64,000 bases of DNA, taken from Nocardioides sp. Root190 (GTDB lineage Bacteria; Actinomycetota; Actinomycetes; Propionibacteriales; Nocardioidaceae). The notes under the pieces are model-generated. The model did not search any database. It had not been told where the DNA came from and saw nothing but the letters and a program-made list of their open reading frames with translations. Below, in pieces: positions 7,967 through 17,081 of the stretch. Position 1 is the stretch's first letter. Every line of letters begins with the position of its first letter. The stretch spans positions 38,951-102,950 of the forward strand of contig NZ_LMIA01000014.1 of NCBI RefSeq assembly GCF_001428565.1, in the 5' to 3' direction. Made by a program: the position numbers and the translations under genes.

Positions 7967-9031
7967 CTACCGCTTCCGGTCGTGCTTCTCGAGGAACCCG
8001 TGGATCTCGACCCACGTCGTCTCGGGCGCCTTCGTCCCGGTGAGGACACCGAGGTGGCCGCCGGGGGCGAGGGGCAGCCGGACGTCGGTGGAGTTCGGCA
8101 GGAGCTCGCCGACGTGGTGGGCGGCAGCTGCTGGGACGAGGACGTCGGACTTTCCGGCGATGTTCATGACCGGCACCCTCACCGTGGCCAGGTCGACGAG
8201 GTGGTTGGGGCCCTGCACCTTGCCGGTGGCGAGCTCGTTGCGCAGCGCGAGGCGCTGGTAGACCTGCAGGGTCGCCCGCCCCGGGTAGGCCAGCATGTTG
8301 TTCATGATGTGATCGACCGCCTGGACCTGACCGAGGAACTCGCGGTCCTCGCGTCTCGACCACAGCGTGCGTGGCTTCTTCAGGTACGTCGGCAGGGCGG
8401 TCGCCTTGAAGCCGAGGCTCACGACCGGCGCCGGCACGGACCCGGCGACCTTGAGAGCACTGCCGACGATGCGACCACGTGTCACACGGCCAATCGCCTG
8501 CACCGGCCTGAGGATCGGCTGCTTGGAGAGGTCGAACGGACTGGCGACCATCGCGACCGTGCGGATGGGCAGGTCCTGGTGGACGGCTGCGGTCCCCAGC
8601 GACAGGAGCCCACCCATGCACCACCCGACCAGGTGCACGTCGCGGCCGCCGGCGTCCTCGGTCACCTTGCGGATCGCAGGCGGCAGGACGTCGTTGACGA
8701 AGTGCTCGATGCCGACCTTGCGGTCCACGCCCTTGAGCGGCCCGTAGTCGACGAGGTACGTCGGTCGGCCGCGGTTGACGAAGTCCTGGGCGAGCGAGAG
8801 CCCCTGGCGCAGGTCGAAGCAGGACGCCTGGGAACCGAGCGGCGGCACGAGGAGAACCGGGATCCCCTTGTTGCGCACTCCCTTGACCTTGTCGTAGCGG
8901 TGCAGCTCGCGGGTCTGTCCGGTGTCGATGATCTCCGACGGTGTCCGGGTCAGGTCGGCGATGCCGCCCTTGACCAGGAAGTCCCAGAGGTTGACCACGG
9001 ACTGCTTGCTGGGAGCTCTCGTCGTCGCCAC
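7967..9031 (-). CDS. PHA synthase-like alpha/beta hydrolase
   Basis: A 354-residue protein, the length of class III polyhydroxyalkanoate synthase PhaC. The lipase-like box is GWCMGG with cysteine as nucleophile, the PHA synthase signature (GxCxG), not the serine of true lipases. A candidate catalytic aspartate lies in GKSDVLVPA and a histidine in PGGHLGVLTG. The product could be polyester or an acyl transfer product; no PhaE, PhaA or PhaB gene is adjacent. The start is GTG at 9031, or GTG 9037 two codons earlier. Upstream residues of the longer frame (arginine-rich) look non-coding. Confidence 0.78.
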   Translation of the reverse strand: MATTRAPSKQSVVNLWDFLVKGGIADLTRTPSEIIDTGQTRELHRYDKVKGVRNKGIPVLLVPPLGSQASCFDLRQGLSLAQDFVNRGRPTYLVDYGPLKGVDRKVGIEHFVNDVLPPAIRKVTEDAGGRDVHLVGWCMGGLLSLGTAAVHQDLPIRTVAMVASPFDLSKQPILRPVQAIGRVTRGRIVGSALKVAGSVPAPVVSLGFKATALPTYLKKPRTLWSRREDREFLGQVQAVDHIMNNMLAYPGRATLQVYQRLALRNELATGKVQGPNHLVDLATVRVPVMNIAGKSDVLVPAAAAHHVGELLPNSTDVRLPLAPGGHLGVLTGTKAPETTWVEIHGFLEKHDRKR

Positions 9032-9166
9032 GGGCACAGTGTGGCCCAGATCACTGGCGAGGGAGCGGGAACTGCCGATGGGTCGTCTGCGGCGTCGGAT
9101 CCGAGGGTCCGGAGGCTGCCCATGGGCTCGATGCAGATGAGAGCGGACTTCGCTCGGTTTTCCCCA

Positions 9167-9188
9167 CAACCATCGGATCCGATGGTTG
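9167..9188. promoter_or_regulatory. perfect 22-bp palindrome upstream of pilin gene
   Basis: The 11-base arm CAACCATCGGA is followed by its exact complement, ending GATGGTTG at 9188. It lies 150 bp before the pilin ATG, and TTGACG, a possible -35 element, starts inside its right arm at 9186. It is either an operator for the pilus operon or part of a terminator for something read towards it. The rest of 9032-9338 is an AT-richer leader (AAAGTAAAGAAATG at about 9223-9236), with no gene visible. Confidence 0.5.
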
Positions 9189-9338
9189 ACGGAGGGCACC
9201 CTAACTCACCCCGGTCTAGACGCAAAGTAAAGAAATGTCGATAGCCATGACGAGGCATCGCATGCCGTCGTTTCCTGAGTGCACTGGCTCGGGCCACACG
9301 CCCTTCTCTCGTCTCTCTCTTCCAAAGAGGTATTTCAC

Positions 9339-9695
9339 ATGCGTCGAACCCTTGACCGCCTCCAGGCGGCTCGCCGCGAGGACCGCGGTTTCACCCTCAT
9401 CGAGCTCCTGATCGTCATCATCATCCTCGGCGTGCTCGCCGCGGTCGTGGTCTTCTCCGTGCGTGGCATCACTGACAACGGCGAGACGGCTGCTTGCCGG
9501 ACCGAGATTCGCACTGTGGAGACCGCCATCGAGGCGTACTACGCCGAGAACAACGACTACCCGGCCACCGTCGGCGACCTCGTCGGTGGCGCTGAGGGCT
9601 TCCTCCGCGAGGACCCGTCGGGCGCTTCCAGCATCGACCCGGCGGACACGATCAGCGCCACGACCGGCGAGATCACGCCGGCTCCCACCTGCTGA
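9339..9695 (+). CDS. pilA: type IV major pilin (PilA-like)
   Basis: A 118-residue type IVa pilin. The leader is 17 residues and positively charged; cleavage is predicted between G17 and F18 in RGFTLIELL, with the invariant Glu at mature position 5 (E22). A single hydrophobic helix covers residues 18-41. The two remaining cysteines, C53 and the C-terminal C118, could form a disulfide like the D-region of Gram-negative pilins. The short globular domain includes AYYAENNDYPATVGDL, common in small pilins. The ATG at 9339 follows AGAGG at 9326-9330. It is first in the pilus gene cluster and followed by a strong hairpin. Confidence 0.93.
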   Translation: MRRTLDRLQAARREDRGFTLIELLIVIIILGVLAAVVVFSVRGITDNGETAACRTEIRTVETAIEAYYAENNDYPATVGDLVGGAEGFLREDPSGASSIDPADTISATTGEITPAPTC

Positions 9696-9709
9696 TCCAG
9701 AATTTCTCC

Positions 9710-9741
9710 AGGAGGGTCGCCGCTCCGGCGGCGGCCCTCCT
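9710..9741 (+). terminator. strong hairpin with UNCG loop after pilin gene
   Basis: Fourteen nucleotides after the pilin stop, AGGAGGG-T-CGCCGC pairs with GCGGCG-G-CCCTCCT across the tetraloop TCCG, which fits the extra-stable UNCG class. The stem is 14 bp including one G-U pair. No U-tract follows. It probably attenuates read-through into pilT or protects the 3' end of the pilin mRNA, giving more pilin than machinery. Confidence 0.7.
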
Positions 9742-9764
9742 TCGGCCGTCCGTGAGGGGATCGG

Positions 9765-10865
9765 ATGTTCCACCACCCGCACCGCATCGGTGACCGCATC
9801 GACCAGCTCCTGGCCGCCCTCTGGGAGGTCCGCGGTACCGACCTGCTGCTGACGGTCGGCCTGCCGCCGATGCTCCGCGTCGACGGCACCCTCTCCCCGG
9901 TCCCCGGCCAGTCCGCGCTCAGCTCGGAGGAGACCGACGCGCTGCTCGCCGAGGTGCTGACCCCGGACCAGCACGGTGCGTGGGAGTCGAAGCACGAGTA
10001 CGACTTCTCCTTCTCGTGGCGCGAGCACGCCCGGATCCGGGGCAACGCGTTCACGCAGCGCGGCCTCACGGCTGTCGCGCTGCGGATGATCCCTCGTGAC
10101 GTGCCCACGCCTGACGCCCTCGGCCTGCCGCCGGCGCTGCGCAGCCTGGCGATGAAGCACCAGGGCTTGATCCTGATGACCGGTCCCACCGGGTCCGGCA
10201 AGTCGACGACCCTGGCGTCGCTGATCGACCTGATCAACACCAACCGCGGCTGCCACATCATCACCGTCGAGGACCCGATCGAGTACGTCCACGACCACAA
10301 GATGGCGGCGGTCAACCAGCGCGAGGTCGGCACCGACACCGACAGCTTCCCCAACGCGTTGCGATCCGTGCTCCGCGAGGACCCCGACGTCCTGCTCGTG
10401 GGTGAGATGCGCGACCTCGAGTCGATCGCCTTCGCGCTGACCGTGGCCGAGACCGGACACCTCGTCTTCGCCACCCTGCACACCAACGACACCGCCCAGT
10501 CGGTCGGCCGGATGATCGACGTCTTCCCTGCCGAGCAGCAGGCCCAGATCAGGGTGCAGCTCGCTTCTGCGCTCAGCTGTGTGGTCTACCAGCGCCTGGT
10601 CCCGCGCATCGGTGGCGGCATGATCGCGGCCTACGAGGTGCTCGTGGCCACGCCGGCGGTGCGCAACCTGATCAAGGAGGGCAAGACCCACCAGCTGCGC
10701 AACTCGCTGATCACCGGCTCCCAGGACGGGATGATCACGCTGGAGCAGTCGCTCTCGCAGCTCATCCAGGCCGGCATCGTGACCGAGGAGGACGCCAGCG
10801 CGCGCAGCCTCTACCCCAAGGACATCGAGGCCCGCCCGCGGTTCACCGCCGGCGCGGGCCGGTGA
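9765..10865 (+). CDS. pilT: type IV pilus retraction ATPase PilT
   Basis: A 366-residue cytoplasmic hexameric ATPase that powers pilus retraction. Walker A is GPTGSGKST at residues 140-148, the Asp box is VEDPIEY, Walker B is DPDVLLVGEMRD near 206-217, and the His box is TLHTNDTAQSVGRM. The PilT-specific C-terminal motif appears as AVRNLIKEGKTHQL, close to the classic AIRNLIRE, which separates it from PilB. It lies between pilin and pilB, an arrangement with the retraction motor ahead of the extension motor. The start is ATG 9765. Confidence 0.95.
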   Translation: MFHHPHRIGDRIDQLLAALWEVRGTDLLLTVGLPPMLRVDGTLSPVPGQSALSSEETDALLAEVLTPDQHGAWESKHEYDFSFSWREHARIRGNAFTQRGLTAVALRMIPRDVPTPDALGLPPALRSLAMKHQGLILMTGPTGSGKSTTLASLIDLINTNRGCHIITVEDPIEYVHDHKMAAVNQREVGTDTDSFPNALRSVLREDPDVLLVGEMRDLESIAFALTVAETGHLVFATLHTNDTAQSVGRMIDVFPAEQQAQIRVQLASALSCVVYQRLVPRIGGGMIAAYEVLVATPAVRNLIKEGKTHQLRNSLITGSQDGMITLEQSLSQLIQAGIVTEEDASARSLYPKDIEARPRFTAGAGR

Positions 10866-10878
10866 GGCGACTCCTTCC

Positions 10879-12615
10879 ATGCGACTGAAGGGCAAGCACA
10901 GCAAGGGCCCCGCTCCGGTCTCAGCGGCTCGAACTGACGAGGACGACGAGCGTCTCGGCCGGATCCTGGTCAGCGCCGGGCGGGTGCAGCCGTACCAGCT
11001 GGACGCTGCTCGCGAGCAGGACGGCCCCTCGCTCGGAGCCAAGCTGATCGCGAGCGGCGCCATCACCGACGAGACCCTCGCCCGGACGCTGTCGGAGCAC
11101 CACGGCGTCCCGCTGGTGGACTTCCGCGAGCAGACTCCGGCCGCGGAGGCGATCGCACTGCTCACCCGCGAGCAGGCAGCCCTCCTCCAGGCCCTGCCGA
11201 TGGACGTGGACGACGACGCCGTCACGCTGGCCGTGGTCGACCCGGCGCCGGAGCGACTCACCTCGCTCGCCGCGACGCTCGGCCGACCGGTCCGGGTGGC
11301 CGTCACCACCCTGCGCGACTTCGAGCGCGGCCTCGACACCGCCTACCGGGCGACCCAGCAGGTCGGCAGCCAGATCCAGGCCTTCGAGGCCCGCGACAAC
11401 TTGCGCCGCGAGGCGGCCAACCTCGAGGTGGCCAGCGCCAACGAGGAGGCGCCGGTCGTCCGCGTGGTGCAGATGGTGATCACCCAGGCCATGCGCGACC
11501 GGGCCTCCGACATCCACATCGAGCCGACCGGCGAGCGGGTCCGGGTGCGCTATCGCATCGACGGCGCCCTCACCGAGGTGCTCGACCTGCCCGGGTCGAT
11601 CGGTCCGGCCATCGTCAGCCGCATCAAGATCCTCGGTGGCATGAACATCGTTGAGCGGCGGCGCCCGCAGGACGGCCAGATCTCCATGGAGATCGAGGGC
11701 CGCGAGATCGACATCCGCGTGTCCACGACGGCGGTCGTCGGCGGGGAGAAGGTCGTCATGAGGGTGCTCGACAAGAGTCGCCCGCTCTTCAAGCTCGAGC
11801 AGCTCGGCATGCCCCCCGAGACCGCAGCTCGCTTCTCGGCCCTGATCCACGCGCCCTACGGCATGGTGATCTGCGCCGGACCGACCGGGGGTGGCAAGAC
11901 CACGACGCTCTATGCGTCGCTGGGTGAGCTGAACAGTCCCGAGCGCAACCTGATGACGATCGAGGACCCGGTCGAGTACAAGTTCGACTCGATCAACCAG
12001 ATCCAGATCAACGAGCAGGCCGGCATCACCTTCGCGGGTGGTCTCAAGTCCATCCTCCGGCAGGACCCGGACGTGATCCTCGTCGGCGAGATCCGTGACG
12101 TCGACACCGCTCGGATCGCCGTCCAGTCGGCGTTGACCGGCCACTTCGTGCTGTCCTCGCTCCACGCGACGGAAGCGGTCTCGGCGCTCTACCGCCTGCT
12201 CGACATGGGCATCGAGGCCTTCCTCATCGCCTCGTCCGTGACCGCGGTGGTGGCCCAGCGCCTCGTCCGCCGCAGCTGCACGTCGTGCCTGGCGCCGTAC
12301 GAACCCTCGCCGGACGAGCTCGCCTTCCTGCACACCTTTGGCGGCTCGGAGCCGATCGGCGGCTTCCAGCACGGCACCGGGTGCCACTTCTGCTCCCAGA
12401 CCGGCTACCTGGAGCGGATCGGTGTCTACGAGATGCTGGTCATCACCGACGAGGTTCGTGAGCTCATCGTCGACCATGCCCCCCACGACCAGATGCGCAA
12501 GCTCGCGCAGAACCAGGGGATGCGCACCCTGCAGCAGCAGGCGGCGCAGCTCGTCACCCACGGCACCACGACGGCTGCCGAAGTCATGCGTTCCATCTAC
12601 GTCGCGGGAGTCTGA
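10879..12615 (+). CDS. pilB: type IV pilus assembly ATPase PilB
   Basis: A 578-residue extension motor. The N-terminal MshEN/T2SSE-N domain (residues 24-160) has RLGRILVSAGRVQ and the following LGAKLIASGAI pattern, a fold that binds c-di-GMP in some relatives. The ATPase core has DIHIEPTGERVRVRYRIDG, a Walker A at 334-341, Walker B DPDVILVGEIRD near 397-407 and SSLHATEAVSALYRL. Walker A reads GPTGGGKT; most relatives have GPTGSGKT. Four zinc-type cysteines are C467, C470, C502 and C505. It starts 13 bp after pilT and is followed 2 bp later by pilC. Confidence 0.95.
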   Translation: MRLKGKHSKGPAPVSAARTDEDDERLGRILVSAGRVQPYQLDAAREQDGPSLGAKLIASGAITDETLARTLSEHHGVPLVDFREQTPAAEAIALLTREQAALLQALPMDVDDDAVTLAVVDPAPERLTSLAATLGRPVRVAVTTLRDFERGLDTAYRATQQVGSQIQAFEARDNLRREAANLEVASANEEAPVVRVVQMVITQAMRDRASDIHIEPTGERVRVRYRIDGALTEVLDLPGSIGPAIVSRIKILGGMNIVERRRPQDGQISMEIEGREIDIRVSTTAVVGGEKVVMRVLDKSRPLFKLEQLGMPPETAARFSALIHAPYGMVICAGPTGGGKTTTLYASLGELNSPERNLMTIEDPVEYKFDSINQIQINEQAGITFAGGLKSILRQDPDVILVGEIRDVDTARIAVQSALTGHFVLSSLHATEAVSALYRLLDMGIEAFLIASSVTAVVAQRLVRRSCTSCLAPYEPSPDELAFLHTFGGSEPIGGFQHGTGCHFCSQTGYLERIGVYEMLVITDEVRELIVDHAPHDQMRKLAQNQGMRTLQQQAAQLVTHGTTTAAEVMRSIYVAGV

Positions 12616-12617
12616 GC

Positions 12618-13823
12618 ATGCCCAAGTTCGCCTATGTCGGAGTCGACCTGGCCGGGGAGAAGGTCAAGGGCACCCAGAAGGCGCCGAGCCGCGGTGACGC
12701 GGAAGTGGTGCTGTACGAGCAGGAGCTGCGGGACCTCCGGGTCACCGAGAAGAAGAGCATCCTGCAGTACGAGATCTCCGGGCCTCGCATCAAGCGCGAG
12801 CAGGTCATGCACCTGTCCCGACAGATCGCGGCCTTCCTCCGGGCCGGGCTGCCGATCCTCGACGCAGTCCACGCGATCGGCGCGGAGAGTGACAACTCCT
12901 CGGTGCGCCGGATGATGCACGAGATCGAGGACGGCCTGCGGACCGGGGAGCGCTTCTCCGACACACTGGAGCACTACCCCAAGGTGTTCCCAGAGTTCTA
13001 CCGCGGCATCGTCCGCTCTGCAGAGTTGACGGGTGAGCTCGACACCGTGCTCAGCCGGCTCTCGCGCTACATCGAGCGCGACATCGAGGCCCGGCGCAAG
13101 ATCAAGTCCGCGATGCTCTACCCGATGGTCGTGGCCGGCATGTCCGTGGCCACAGTCCTGGTGCTGGCCATCTACGTCCTCCCGAAGTTCGACGACTTCT
13201 TCAACGACCTCGATGCCGAGCTGCCGCTGCCGACTCGCATGCTGCTCAACACGACCGGCTTCCTCGGCACCTGGTGGTGGGCGATCCTCGCCGGCATGGC
13301 CGCACTGACCCTGATCTTCGTCATCGGCACCCGGTTCGAGAAGGGCAAGTACGCCCGCGACACGGTCCTGCTCAAGGTGCCGGTGCTGGGGGAGACGATC
13401 CAGTACGCCCTGGTCGAGCGCTTCTGCCGGGTGCTCGCATCGATGGTTGGTGCTGGGGTCAACCTGACCGAGGGACTTCGGGTCTCGACCGACTCGTTGC
13501 GCAACCGCGTCTTCATGAGGCGGCTGAACCAGGTCAACGAGGCGATGCTCGAAGGGCAGGGGATCGCCGGACCGCTGGCACGCACCCGCCTGTTCCCCGG
13601 GACGGCCACGTCGATGCTGCGTGTGGGCGAGGAGACCGGCTCGATGGACACCCAGCTCGAGGTGACCGCGCAGTATTACGAGGACGAGCTCGACTACAAG
13701 ATCGCCAAGCTCACCGCGCTCATCGAGCCGATCGTCATCATCGTGATGGGGGGCATCGTCGGATTCGTCGCCATTGCTCTGGTGTCCGCGATGTACGGCA
13801 TCTTCGAACAAGTGGAAATGTGA
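12618..13823 (+). CDS. pilC: type IV pilus inner-membrane platform protein PilC
   Basis: A 401-residue polytopic protein that couples the ATPases to pilin polymerisation. It has two repeated GspF/T2SSF domains, near residues 70-195 and 270-395. Each contains a helical bundle with FLRAGLPILDAV or SMVGAGVNLTEGL, followed by membrane segments (MVVAGMSVATVLVLAIYVLP; IVIIVMGGIVGFVAIALV). Length matches the family (about 400). It starts 2 bp after the pilB stop and its stop overlaps the ATG of the next pseudopilin gene by one base, so the genes are translationally coupled. Confidence 0.94.
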   Translation: MPKFAYVGVDLAGEKVKGTQKAPSRGDAEVVLYEQELRDLRVTEKKSILQYEISGPRIKREQVMHLSRQIAAFLRAGLPILDAVHAIGAESDNSSVRRMMHEIEDGLRTGERFSDTLEHYPKVFPEFYRGIVRSAELTGELDTVLSRLSRYIERDIEARRKIKSAMLYPMVVAGMSVATVLVLAIYVLPKFDDFFNDLDAELPLPTRMLLNTTGFLGTWWWAILAGMAALTLIFVIGTRFEKGKYARDTVLLKVPVLGETIQYALVERFCRVLASMVGAGVNLTEGLRVSTDSLRNRVFMRRLNQVNEAMLEGQGIAGPLARTRLFPGTATSMLRVGEETGSMDTQLEVTAQYYEDELDYKIAKLTALIEPIVIIVMGGIVGFVAIALVSAMYGIFEQVEM

Positions 13824-14290
13824 TGCTGCGCCCGCGCGATCTCCGCTCCGACGGCGGTGCCACGCTGGTGGAGATGCTGGTTGCGATTGTCATCCTCAGC
13901 ACCGCCGGACTTGCCGTGATGGCGGGCCTGCAGCTCAGCATCAAGACCGCTGACATCCACCGCAAGCAGTCGACCGGTGGGGCCTACGTGCGCAGCTATG
14001 CCGAAGCCATCGAGAAGTACGTGTCCACCTCGGATGCCAACTACAAGCCCTGCGCGGGTGCCAATGCCTACAATCCAGCCACCATCGGGTTCACCGCTCC
14101 GTCGGGCTACACGGCCGGACAGGCACAGGCGGTGCCGCTGAACGGTCTGGGCGTCACAGGATCGTGCCCCGGCGGTGACGTCGGCACGCAGCGGCTGACC
14201 CTGTCCATGCGCAGCAACGACGGTCGTGCCACCGAGCGACTCACCATCGTGCTGCGCAAGACGTGCGGACCGGGGTCGTCATGCCCGTGA
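13823..14290 (+). CDS. prepilin-like minor pilin (PilV/PulG type)
   Basis: A 155-residue class III signal protein. The leader is MLRPRDLRSDGG, with predicted cleavage between G12 and A13 and Glu at mature position 5 (E17) in ATLVEML. One hydrophobic helix covers residues 13-33. The C-terminal domain has four cysteines, two of them in the last ten residues. It overlaps pilC by 1 base and the next prepilin gene by 10 bases. Minor pilins of this kind prime pilus assembly and modify the tip. No sequence subtype can be assigned with certainty. Confidence 0.85.
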   Translation: MLRPRDLRSDGGATLVEMLVAIVILSTAGLAVMAGLQLSIKTADIHRKQSTGGAYVRSYAEAIEKYVSTSDANYKPCAGANAYNPATIGFTAPSGYTAGQAQAVPLNGLGVTGSCPGGDVGTQRLTLSMRSNDGRATERLTIVLRKTCGPGSSCP

Positions 14291-14925
14291 TCGAACGTCT
14301 TCGCCGTCGGCTACGTGACGAGTTGGGCTTCACCCTGATCGAACTCTTGGCCACCGTCATCATCATGGGCGTCATCGGTGCCGGCATCGTCGGCGTGGTG
14401 GTCAGCTACCTGCGCTTCACCGTGGACACCCAGTCGCGGATGACCGAGTCCCAGGACGTGCAATTCGCGGCGGTCTACTGGCAGCGTGACGTGGCCAGCA
14501 TCGGCGTGCGAAGGGCTTACGACGAAGACTCGAAGACCTTCCCGCTGGACCCGTCCGTCGAGGTCGATCCAGACTGTGTGCTCCCGTCGGGCGACACGGT
14601 CGTGACCCTGGCCTGGAGTGACTACGAGACCCCGGACTCAACCTCCACGCCGACCAAGATCACTGTCACCTACGTTGCCCGGTCGAACGCCACCGACAAT
14701 TACGAACTCATCCGGGTGCGGTGCACCGGGGCGAATGTCGACTCCACCATCGAGGTGGCGCACAGCCTCAACGTGGTGCCCACGGCGACCTGCGACGTGG
14801 CGTGCACGGGCTCCGGGGCGAACGTCCCGAGGCTCGTCTACCTCCATCTCTCGGTGCTCGACCCTGACGGCAACGGCACCACCGCCTACACCGCCACGCT
14901 CACCGGCGAACGGAGACAGACATGA
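14281..14925 (+). CDS. prepilin-like minor pilin (PilW-like)
   Basis: A 214-residue protein with a textbook prepilin site: cleavage between G16 and F17 in LGFTLIELLATV, and Glu at mature position 5. A hydrophobic helix follows to about residue 38. The soluble domain is beta-rich and contains a CDVACTGSG segment near its end. ATG 14281 is preferred to the in-frame ATG at 14263 because it gives a normal leader length. It overlaps the previous gene by 10 bases and the next by 4 (ATGA). Likely part of the minor pilin priming complex. Confidence 0.85.
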   Translation: MPVIERLRRRLRDELGFTLIELLATVIIMGVIGAGIVGVVVSYLRFTVDTQSRMTESQDVQFAAVYWQRDVASIGVRRAYDEDSKTFPLDPSVEVDPDCVLPSGDTVVTLAWSDYETPDSTSTPTKITVTYVARSNATDNYELIRVRCTGANVDSTIEVAHSLNVVPTATCDVACTGSGANVPRLVYLHLSVLDPDGNGTTAYTATLTGERRQT

Positions 14926-17081
14926 TCGATCTACTGCGCAGCAGGGTTCGACAGGCCCGCAGCGACCGTGGAGCGATCCTGCTCATCGCGATCATCATCG
15001 TCACGGTCGTCTCGGTCGTGACGGGTCTCGTGCTGACCCGTGGCGACGGCAGTCTCCGGGCCACCGTCGCGCTTCGGGACGCCGCGCGGACGTCGTACGC
15101 CGCGGACGCCGGGGCGAAGGTGGCCATCAATGCACTGCGTACCGGCGCGAACGCTGGCACCGGGACGTCTCCCTCCTACTTCACCAATGTCGACGGCACA
15201 GGGTGCTTCGGCTTCAACGGCACCGTTGCGAACCCCACCAATCCGCGCAGCACGCTGGTCCTCAACAACCTGATGCCGAAGGCGGCGGGAGAGACCCAGC
15301 AGGCCATGTCGGCGAGGGTCGAGTGTGCACCCGACGATGACACCGGAGCGCAGGGGTCGGCTGTCCCGATCAACAACTCGAACAAGCCCGGCTACGCGAT
15401 CGTGACCCTCGGAGGCCCGCTGCGGACCGCGGACACGCTCAAGGTCCACGGCGGCGTCTACTCCAACAGCACCATCAACGGTGCGGTCGCGCTCGATGCA
15501 GGTGATGTCCGCGCGGTGGGCGCGTGCGCCCAGACGACGGTCACGGCACCGGGGACGAAGCAGTGCAACACGGGCTCGCCGATCGCGGACCCGAACTACG
15601 GCGACGAGCTCGGCGGCAGCGTGCCGCCACTCCGCAGGCCACCGACGTCCTGCTCGGGCAATGTCGCGACCTTCGAGCCCGGCTACTACGACAATGCGGC
15701 GGCGCTGAGCACGGCTTCCAACCTGTGCGCGCTGGCGTGGTTCAAGCCCGGCACCTACTACTTCGACTTCCACAACGACAGCTGTGCGAACGTCTGCCCG
15801 ACGAGCATCTTCGGGTCCGCTGGCAACACGTGGCGGTTGAACGGAAGGAAGCTCATCGGCGGCACCTGGCGTGGCGCCGGCGGCAACACGAACACGCCCC
15901 CGCCGAGCAACATCGACATGAACCTCGAGCAGGACGGCGTGCGTGTGCCGACCTGCGTCAGCCCGATCACCGACGTCAACGCGCAGGGCGTGCAGTTCGT
16001 GTTCGGTGGAACCAGTCGGCTCTACATCGACCAGAACACCGAGATGGAGCTGTGCGGCAGCTACCACGCCGACCGGCCGCCAATCGTGATCCACGGGCTC
16101 AAGAACGGCGGCACTCCGTCTGCGGCCAACATCAACGACCTCTCGGCAAGTGCCAACCCCACGGCAGCCGGTGACGGGACCTGGACCGGCCTGACCGCAC
16201 CCAACGTCACATCGGTGGCCAACGGCAACGCGAGCTGGGCTCCCGGTTCAGCCAGCGCCAGGAGCACCACCGTGACCGCAAACGGGTTCGTGCCGAGCAC
16301 CGCGATTCCTGCCGGGGCGGTGGTCACCTCCGCGACCCTGCGGGTGCGCCACCAGAACGCGGATGCGACCACCAACTCGGCGGCGAGCGCGACGCTCAGG
16401 GTGGGCACGACGACCTCGGCGTCGCTGTCGTTGGCGGACGGAACGGGGAAGGGCTATTCCGTGATGACCACGTCCAGCGTCACCTTCAACAGCTCGACGA
16501 ACCCGGGCGTCTTCAACGCGTTGCAGCGGGCGGTCTACGACGGCACCTACACGGGAGCAACCGTCGCCTACACGGCGCGGTCCCGGGCGAACGTCTCCTC
16601 GACCCTCGATGCCGTCCTCCTCGACCTGACCTACTACGTCCCGGTCCTGCGCGGGCAGACCGGAACGTGCGTGGCCACCGGGACCAGCTGCCCGATGGTC
16701 AGCATGAAGAACGGCAACAACAAGATCCTGCTGTACCTCCAGGGCACGACCTATGCACCGTTGGGCTACTTCGACATCCTCCTCGGCAACTTCAGCGCCG
16801 AGGTCGCCAAGTTCGGCATCGTCGCTCGAGAGCTCGACTTCGCGATCACCAACGGCAATCCCAGTCACACGGGGCCGATCTTCGAGATCCCCGACAATTC
16901 GCCGGGCTTCGGGTTCAACACGACGCTGGTGAACCTGGACGTGTATGTCTGTCCCGGGACGAGTTGTACGTCCGGGGGAGAGCTGGCCCTGAACACGAAG
17001 GTGAAGGTCTTCGACGATGGCGACCCGTCGGCCGGCGGGGACCGCGAGATGTCCGTCCTGAGCTGGAGCCACACGCGCTGA
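14922..17081 (+). CDS. large PilX-like pilus-associated protein, candidate tip adhesin
   Basis: A 719-residue protein, several times longer than ordinary PilX proteins. The N-terminus RSDRGAILLIAIIIVTVVSV looks like a PilX/class III-type leader (cleavage after G17) and membrane helix but has no Glu at position 5. Residues 40-70 (YAADAGAKVAINAL) match the helical neck of PilX-type proteins. The rest is Thr/Asn/Ser-rich and beta-like with many paired cysteines. A segment near residues 425-570 (SATLRVRHQNAD, then AVLLDLTYYVPV) resembles a carbohydrate-binding-type jelly roll. It ends the minor pilin block just before prepilin peptidase. Tip adhesin is inference from size and position. Confidence 0.75.
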   Translation: MIDLLRSRVRQARSDRGAILLIAIIIVTVVSVVTGLVLTRGDGSLRATVALRDAARTSYAADAGAKVAINALRTGANAGTGTSPSYFTNVDGTGCFGFNGTVANPTNPRSTLVLNNLMPKAAGETQQAMSARVECAPDDDTGAQGSAVPINNSNKPGYAIVTLGGPLRTADTLKVHGGVYSNSTINGAVALDAGDVRAVGACAQTTVTAPGTKQCNTGSPIADPNYGDELGGSVPPLRRPPTSCSGNVATFEPGYYDNAAALSTASNLCALAWFKPGTYYFDFHNDSCANVCPTSIFGSAGNTWRLNGRKLIGGTWRGAGGNTNTPPPSNIDMNLEQDGVRVPTCVSPITDVNAQGVQFVFGGTSRLYIDQNTEMELCGSYHADRPPIVIHGLKNGGTPSAANINDLSASANPTAAGDGTWTGLTAPNVTSVANGNASWAPGSASARSTTVTANGFVPSTAIPAGAVVTSATLRVRHQNADATTNSAASATLRVGTTTSASLSLADGTGKGYSVMTTSSVTFNSSTNPGVFNALQRAVYDGTYTGATVAYTARSRANVSSTLDAVLLDLTYYVPVLRGQTGTCVATGTSCPMVSMKNGNNKILLYLQGTTYAPLGYFDILLGNFSAEVAKFGIVARELDFAITNGNPSHTGPIFEIPDNSPGFGFNTTLVNLDVYVCPGTSCTSGGELALNTKVKVFDDGDPSAGGDREMSVLSWSHTR

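Noticed and set aside
9218-9338. Possible c-di-GMP riboswitch in the pilin leader
   Set aside because: Only ACGCAAAG resembles the GEMM core; the second conserved stem and tetraloop receptor are not visible.
9216-11339. Long minus-strand frame opposite pilin and pilT (707 codons)
   Set aside because: Arginine-, valine- and serine-rich shadow without domains; the plus strand carries clear pilin and PilT motifs.
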